DNA from: Porogramme epimiltina
Taxonomy: Eukaryota; Basidiomycota; Agaricomycetes; Polyporales; Polyporaceae
DNA: 64,000 nucleotides
Assembly (NCBI GenBank): GCA_900155495.1
Contig: FTLJ01000473.1
Span: 53,969-117,968, forward strand
Reading direction: 5' to 3'
The notes under the pieces were generated by a model. The model ran no database searches. It was given only the letters and a program-made list of their open reading frames with translations, and had not been told where the DNA came from. Of this stretch, positions 59,953-64,000 are shown one piece after another. The number at the start of each line of letters is the position of its first letter. The first letter of the stretch is position 1. Made by a program: the position numbers and the translations under genes.

Positions 59953-62271
59953 ATGCAGCTCAGCCGCAACGCCAGGGTCCTAACACCCGATGGTCTTGGC
60001 CATCTAAGCCCGAGTCCTGATCAAAGTGGCACTCTCGCTACGCTCTCTAGCACAGGGGAGATACCTATCTTCCTGCATCCTAGCTGCGAACAAGACAACA
60101 TGCTCAGGGATGGACCTCGCTTCCTAGGCTCCTCTGGCTTTCTCAAACCAAGTTCAAGTGCCTCTACGTTCCAGTCAACCAACACCTTTGGCATGTCGGT
60201 GCCCTCCCAGGAGCGACATCAGGAGAGCATCAAATCTGGCCCTCTTCCACATGATAATCATTACGACATGACCTCACAGCGTCTCCCTCTTCGACCTCGT
60301 CAAGAAATCCACCACCCGGATTCTGCTCGTCTCTCCTTCCGGTCCAGTCAGAGCGGCAGCTACTGGTCAAATCGATTCTCCACTATCGCTGACTTGTCCC
60401 ACCTCGCGGTCTCTGCGTGCCAAGGATCTTTGGGCGAATCCTCGTCGACTCCGATTTCTCTCGACTCTGGCTACCTCCGCCCTTCACCAAGCGTACCACA
60501 CTCTGTGACCGCGTCGGACTCTGTCCCCTTTTCGCTCCTTTCTGCATCCGAGTCAGTTGTGATCGCCCCCATACAAGACCATCTCTATGCCGCATATCCG
60601 ACCTATCACGTCTTGGACGCTTTCAAATTCCCTTCTTCCTCGGCGACTGGGACGGCGGGTCTACCTAGGCTGGCAACCGTCCCTTCTGGGTCTTGTTCTG
60701 TTCGTTCGAGCACATTTTGCGAAGGCCGCAGCCCGTCTCCCGCGCCATCCACCAGCACGACCGCATCCCACGAGTCTGTTGCAGCGCCCACTATTCGGTA
60801 CCGCTCCCCGCTCCTGCGCCACGAGTTCCGGCCTCAAAACGCATCTTCCCAGCCAGATCATGCCTCCGTACAGGCAGCCTGCGGCTCTTCTCCTTCTCAG
60901 AGGCGACCCCCTTCAAGCTCCTACAGCCAGTCTGTTCCTGCCTCCCCTGTGATGTCCCAATTTTCCGATGCCTACTCCGCCAATAATGTCAGCGTTACCC
61001 ACTCACTCTCTGAGAGCTCCGAGTCTAGCAGGAGCTCTTACGTCGGCCCTTCCCACTCTCCAGCCCCCCGACCCAAGCGAGGCCTCTCCGAAGTTCCTCC
61101 AACCCTCAACTGGCTACACGACATCTGCTTCCAGCTCTGGATCGACCAGGAAGGCTCCCGCGCAATCCGCCCCACGTTCCGCCTCGTCGGCTTCAACCCG
61201 TCTTCTGGGACCTCCCTCTTTCCTACATCTGGCTCCGAGTTATGGGCCGACGCAGGCCCTACCCACCCCCTTACCCACGGCCTTGCCCTCTTCCGCCCAA
61301 CGCGCCAGGAGACCTCGATGTACCACCACGGCACCCTCGACACGCTCCCCGTCCTCCGTCGCCTCACACTCGCCGACCGTGAGGATAAGGACTACATCTC
61401 CCGCCAGGCCCGGCTCGCGATCAAGGCTAACGGCGTCTACGCTGTGTCCGGCACGGAGCCGTTCGAGGAGCCTGGCCTCGCGTCTGTGCTGCACCCAGGC
61501 GCGGATTTATCTCCGAGACCCGAGCGGCACCTTCAATGGCGCTTCGAGTACGTCGTCGACGATCGGCGGAACGATGCAGGCCGGATCGTCCCCGGGGAGA
61601 AGACTCTCACCCCGTTGAGCTTCGCGTGCTCGCCGGGGCTCCTGCACCCTTCGCACGGGAAGCGCATCCACCTCATCCACGTTCTGAAGAAGACGATCAC
61701 CCCGAAGCTCTCGGCCGCACGACTAGCAACACACGTCAGACCCGTGGGGATCGTCGGTTCCGCGGCGCTCGTCAAGGTCATCGGGGAGCCTGGCTTTGGG
61801 GGCGGAGAGAAGGACGAGGCGGCGTGGCCGTGGCTGCCTGCGACGGGCCTCCTCGAGCACAGGCGGACGCGCTCCTCTGAGCCGCAGGCTACGGAGAGAC
61901 CCGCGGCAGGGAATGGCTCCTCCCCAAGCAGCGTCGTACGCGCGCGGCCTTCCTCGCTTTCGGTTGCGTCTCGTCAGAGGTTGGCGGCGGTGGAGAGCTG
62001 TGCTCAAGACGCTCCGGGGACGGCTCCGACTGCGCCCCGCACGGGCGTGTTGCGGACGGACACGACGACCACGAATGCGTCACGACAAATTATGTCGCGA
62101 GCCGAGCTCGCAGAGATCCTCGCCTCGTTCCCGAATCCGACACGCGAAGCGGACCTAGATCCTACGCACTGTCCAGGAGCATTGAGTCCGCCAAGCTACT
62201 ACCGGCACCGGCGTACACGGTCGGAGATGGCCCGGGTGGATGAGATGGGCGCCATGGTTGTCAAGTCTTGA
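59953..62271 (+). CDS. Large unknown protein, 772 residues, single exon
   Basis: One uninterrupted frame, unusual here where most genes are split. I take the ATG at 59953 (MQLSRNARVLTPDGLGHLSP). An in-frame ATG 96 bases upstream would add a hydrophobic stretch but lies in what looks like the CT-rich leader. The first 380 residues are Ser/Pro-rich and probably disordered. A folded domain of about 220 residues follows, from LNWLHDICFQLWIDQEGSRA to THVRPVGIVGSAALVKVIG, with RPTFRLVGFNPSSG, RQARLAIKANGVYAV and HLQWRFEYVVDDR. The rest is again disordered and basic, ending with MSRAELAEILASFPNPTREA. I recognise no family; a regulatory or signalling protein is conceivable. Confidence 0.7.
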   Translation: MQLSRNARVLTPDGLGHLSPSPDQSGTLATLSSTGEIPIFLHPSCEQDNMLRDGPRFLGSSGFLKPSSSASTFQSTNTFGMSVPSQERHQESIKSGPLPHDNHYDMTSQRLPLRPRQEIHHPDSARLSFRSSQSGSYWSNRFSTIADLSHLAVSACQGSLGESSSTPISLDSGYLRPSPSVPHSVTASDSVPFSLLSASESVVIAPIQDHLYAAYPTYHVLDAFKFPSSSATGTAGLPRLATVPSGSCSVRSSTFCEGRSPSPAPSTSTTASHESVAAPTIRYRSPLLRHEFRPQNASSQPDHASVQAACGSSPSQRRPPSSSYSQSVPASPVMSQFSDAYSANNVSVTHSLSESSESSRSSYVGPSHSPAPRPKRGLSEVPPTLNWLHDICFQLWIDQEGSRAIRPTFRLVGFNPSSGTSLFPTSGSELWADAGPTHPLTHGLALFRPTRQETSMYHHGTLDTLPVLRRLTLADREDKDYISRQARLAIKANGVYAVSGTEPFEEPGLASVLHPGADLSPRPERHLQWRFEYVVDDRRNDAGRIVPGEKTLTPLSFACSPGLLHPSHGKRIHLIHVLKKTITPKLSAARLATHVRPVGIVGSAALVKVIGEPGFGGGEKDEAAWPWLPATGLLEHRRTRSSEPQATERPAAGNGSSPSSVVRARPSSLSVASRQRLAAVESCAQDAPGTAPTAPRTGVLRTDTTTTNASRQIMSRAELAEILASFPNPTREADLDPTHCPGALSPPSYYRHRRTRSEMARVDEMGAMVVKS

Positions 62272-62814
62272 GGTATGCGTACATATATGTCCTACTGTAG
62301 AACTAGCAGTGACACGGGCATGGTTTCGCAGGCCGCACGGACTGATTACGCCCTGTCGTATACTATTCACCATCAAAACACCATTGTGCAAGCTGACTCC
62401 GGAGCCATTCTTATACCACTATATCATGGTAGCCGGCGATTGCAACTTGTGTTCACGGGAACCCCGAACAATATATACAGCCAGAGTACATCAGAGTACA
62501 CCAGAAGGAGTGGAGATACATGCGGAACGTTGGTCGTGGCAGGCGCAAAGAAGAATTGCGTGGATAGTGCTAAAAGAGGGCCCAGTGCAAGTCTGATACC
62601 ATAACACGTACATGCATGACGGATAGCTAATACTAGAATATTGGAGTAGCGTAAGAAAAGTCTCAGAGCGTTGCGTTCAGTCTTTGCTCTGATGGTGTGG
62701 CATATTCTTCACAAGCTCGCCCTAATGGGGCGGTGTTTTCCCCGCAAGCTCCCGAGCTTCGCTAACAAATAGGAAGTGAGTTAGGGCCTTGTAGCTCATG
62801 ATTTTTATATTCTC
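62272..62814. other. Convergent 3' spacer
   Basis: It lies between the unknown gene's stop and the stop of the right-edge membrane protein. It is AT-richer, with no supported feature. Confidence 0.5.
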
Positions 62815-64000
62815 TTACTCTATACATTCTAGGTGGAGACGGCTAATACTGAGAAGTTCGCTGGTCGCTTCCACACGGTGGCGGAGTGACTCTTCTGGGA
62901 CGTTACTTCGGCTCCCGGCCCTCTCTTGCGCCTGCTTCTCAGGCTCTCGCTTCTCGCGCCGATTCTTCACGTGTTGCAAGATCTTCTTCTCTAGATTTTC
63001 CTTCCACTTGCGCCATTCATGGCTGGGATTGGGCAGCACCTCCTTGATGATGCGGGCGAGCACCGTCTCCTGTTTAACACAATGGCACCCTTCTGACTCT
63101 GATCCCGGCTTCTCGGAGTTGAGTGAATCGGAGCACGCTAACGCGAGAACGAATAGGGAGAAGATGACCGCTTCTGTCCGGCTCTTCAGGGGGACTAACT
63201 GACGTTCTAGGGGGTGGGGAGTGCCGGAAGTTTGGAGGTGGAGAACGTCTTGAAAGAGGGCGCGACGCTGCGAACGGAGGTTAAAGGGGGAGATGCAGCA
63301 GTTGTAGACCCATGAGCAGCCGAGCGAGGCGAGGAACATTATTTGTCCAAAAAAGGTCCCCTGGGGCACAATAAGTAGTTGTACGAGAAATTGCACGACG
63401 AGGATGCATGAGCTGATGCCCAGAACGTGGAAGGTTTCATCATCAGTTCCCCTCCAAGTCTTATACTTCAGCTCGAACCGCCCGTGAGTGACCGCCGTTA
63501 CGTCCTTTATCCGGCCCTTGAGGATGATAATTTGGTCATCTTCATCGTCGATGAGGATACCGGCGCGGCAGGGCAACACTTCTTCTGCAGCACCAAGGTG
63601 ACGGAAGACGGCTGTTCCTGTTCCGATCATCCAACACGATACACCGCTCGCTACCATCCCAAGGGCGATCATTGCGAAACATATCCAGTCACCAAACACA
63701 ACACATGCAGCTGCAGTCGCCGCAGAGGCGAGAATGGGGAGTAGTGGGGGAACATATGTCATCCATGGCCCATTGTGCTCGTGAAGTTTGACGGATTGCT
63801 CTAGATCTGAGCCATTTGTTGGGGATGACCTATCACGGTGGGGACGCAATGCGGTAGGAAGGGAATTGCAGAAGAAGCGAGCAAGGAAGCATTTGCCGGG
63901 GGCGGGGGGTAGAGCCGGGGGTACTGCCGGAGGTAGAGCCGGGGGTGGAGCCGGGGGTGGAGGAGGGGGTGGAGGAGGGGGTGGGGCGCGGTCGAGATCG
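62815..64000 (-). CDS. Unknown multi-pass membrane protein, partial at right edge
   Basis: On the minus strand the frame is open from position 64000 to the stop at 62815, so the N-terminus lies beyond the window. The first visible residues form a proline-rich stretch (repeated PPPPP and PPA) encoded by a 12-bp repeat. Then come RFFCNSLPTALRPHRDR and a soluble linker. Membrane helices follow (VPPLLPILASAATAAACVVF, ICFAMIALGMVASGVSCWMI, and later CILVVQFLVQLLIVPQ and QIMFLASLGCSWVYN). Between them is the soluble block with DDQIIILKGRIKDVTAVTHG. The tail is charged, with RKWKENLEKKILQHVKNRRE. This matches a lineage-specific membrane protein type common in basidiomycetes; function unknown. There is no intron in the visible part. 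Confidence 0.65.
   Translation of the reverse strand, partial: DLDRAPPPPPPPPPPPAPPPALPPAVPPALPPAPGKCFLARFFCNSLPTALRPHRDRSSPTNGSDLEQSVKLHEHNGPWMTYVPPLLPILASAATAAACVVFGDWICFAMIALGMVASGVSCWMIGTGTAVFRHLGAAEEVLPCRAGILIDDEDDQIIILKGRIKDVTAVTHGRFELKYKTWRGTDDETFHVLGISSCILVVQFLVQLLIVPQGTFFGQIMFLASLGCSWVYNCCISPFNLRSQRRALFQDVLHLQTSGTPHPLERQLVPLKSRTEAVIFSLFVLALACSDSLNSEKPGSESEGCHCVKQETVLARIIKEVLPNPSHEWRKWKENLEKKILQHVKNRREKREPEKQAQERAGSRSNVPEESLRHRVEATSELLSISRLHLECIE
63895..63986 (-). repeat. 12-bp tandem repeat coding a proline-rich segment
   Basis: About seven imperfect 12-bp units on the plus strand (GCCGGGGGTAGA, then GTACT, GGTGGA and GGAGGA variants). Read on the minus strand in the gene's frame they give PPA and PPPP repeats, so unit changes alter length without shifting the frame. 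Confidence 0.8.

Noticed and set aside
1..64000. CRISPR array, transposon ends or secondary-metabolite cluster
   Set aside because: I saw no regularly spaced repeats, no transposase or reverse-transcriptase motifs, and no synthase or cytochrome P450 motifs.

Overview
The window is nuclear DNA of a filamentous basidiomycete, most likely an agaricomycete of the polypore kind. The genes are dense and cut by many short introns of about 47-65 nt with GT..AG ends and CTAAC-type branch points. The proteins fit that group: a Rab GDI, a Rav1-type RAVE subunit, Sho1, Sin3, Alg9, a DUF6533 membrane protein, F-box/LRR proteins, and a secreted M35 protease closely resembling the Grifola peptidyl-Lys metalloendopeptidase. 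Exon joins were worked out by hand from splice signals and reading frame. Where I list exons, they sum to an intact reading frame.

Layout, left to right. Positions 1-13 kb: 3' end of GDI1 (+), RAV1 (-), a multi-FAS1 surface protein (+), the mitochondrial carnitine/acylcarnitine carrier CRC1 (+), and an unknown 436-residue protein (+). Positions 13-24.9 kb: tRNA-Asp (-), a doubtful gene relic, mitochondrial N-acetylglutamate synthase ARG2 (+), a small unknown gene (+), a secreted acid sphingomyelinase broken by many introns (+), and a secreted M35 Lys-specific protease (-). Positions 26-34 kb, all minus: two F-box proteins flanking an unknown 274-residue protein, then the splicing factor WBP11. 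Positions 34-42 kb: an RNF10/Mag2-type RING ligase (+), the osmosensor SHO1 (-), two doubtful genes, and a Ser/Pro-rich single-helix protein (+). Positions 42-50 kb: the corepressor SIN3 (+) and a single-pass membrane protein with PPxY and PSAPP motifs (+). Positions 50-54 kb: a GC-rich stretch with no supported gene. Positions 54-64 kb: a DUF6533 membrane protein (-), ALG9 (-), a large intron-poor unknown protein (+), and a membrane protein running off the right edge (-).

This is a euchromatic housekeeping neighbourhood, not a cluster: I see no transposon, secondary-metabolite cluster or CRISPR. Several products act in membrane traffic and the secretory route (GDI1, RAV1, ALG9, the PPxY/PSAPP protein), but nothing in the layout shows co-regulation. 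The most interesting candidate is the 717-residue membrane protein at 48,057-50,262. It combines two PPxY motifs (the second at the very C-terminus) with three SAPP-type motifs, the expected design of an adaptor joining a NEDD4/Rsp5 ubiquitin ligase to ESCRT-I. The other notable points are splice-site choices, including a 57-nt in-frame intron that hides a stop codon and possible GC-AG introns.
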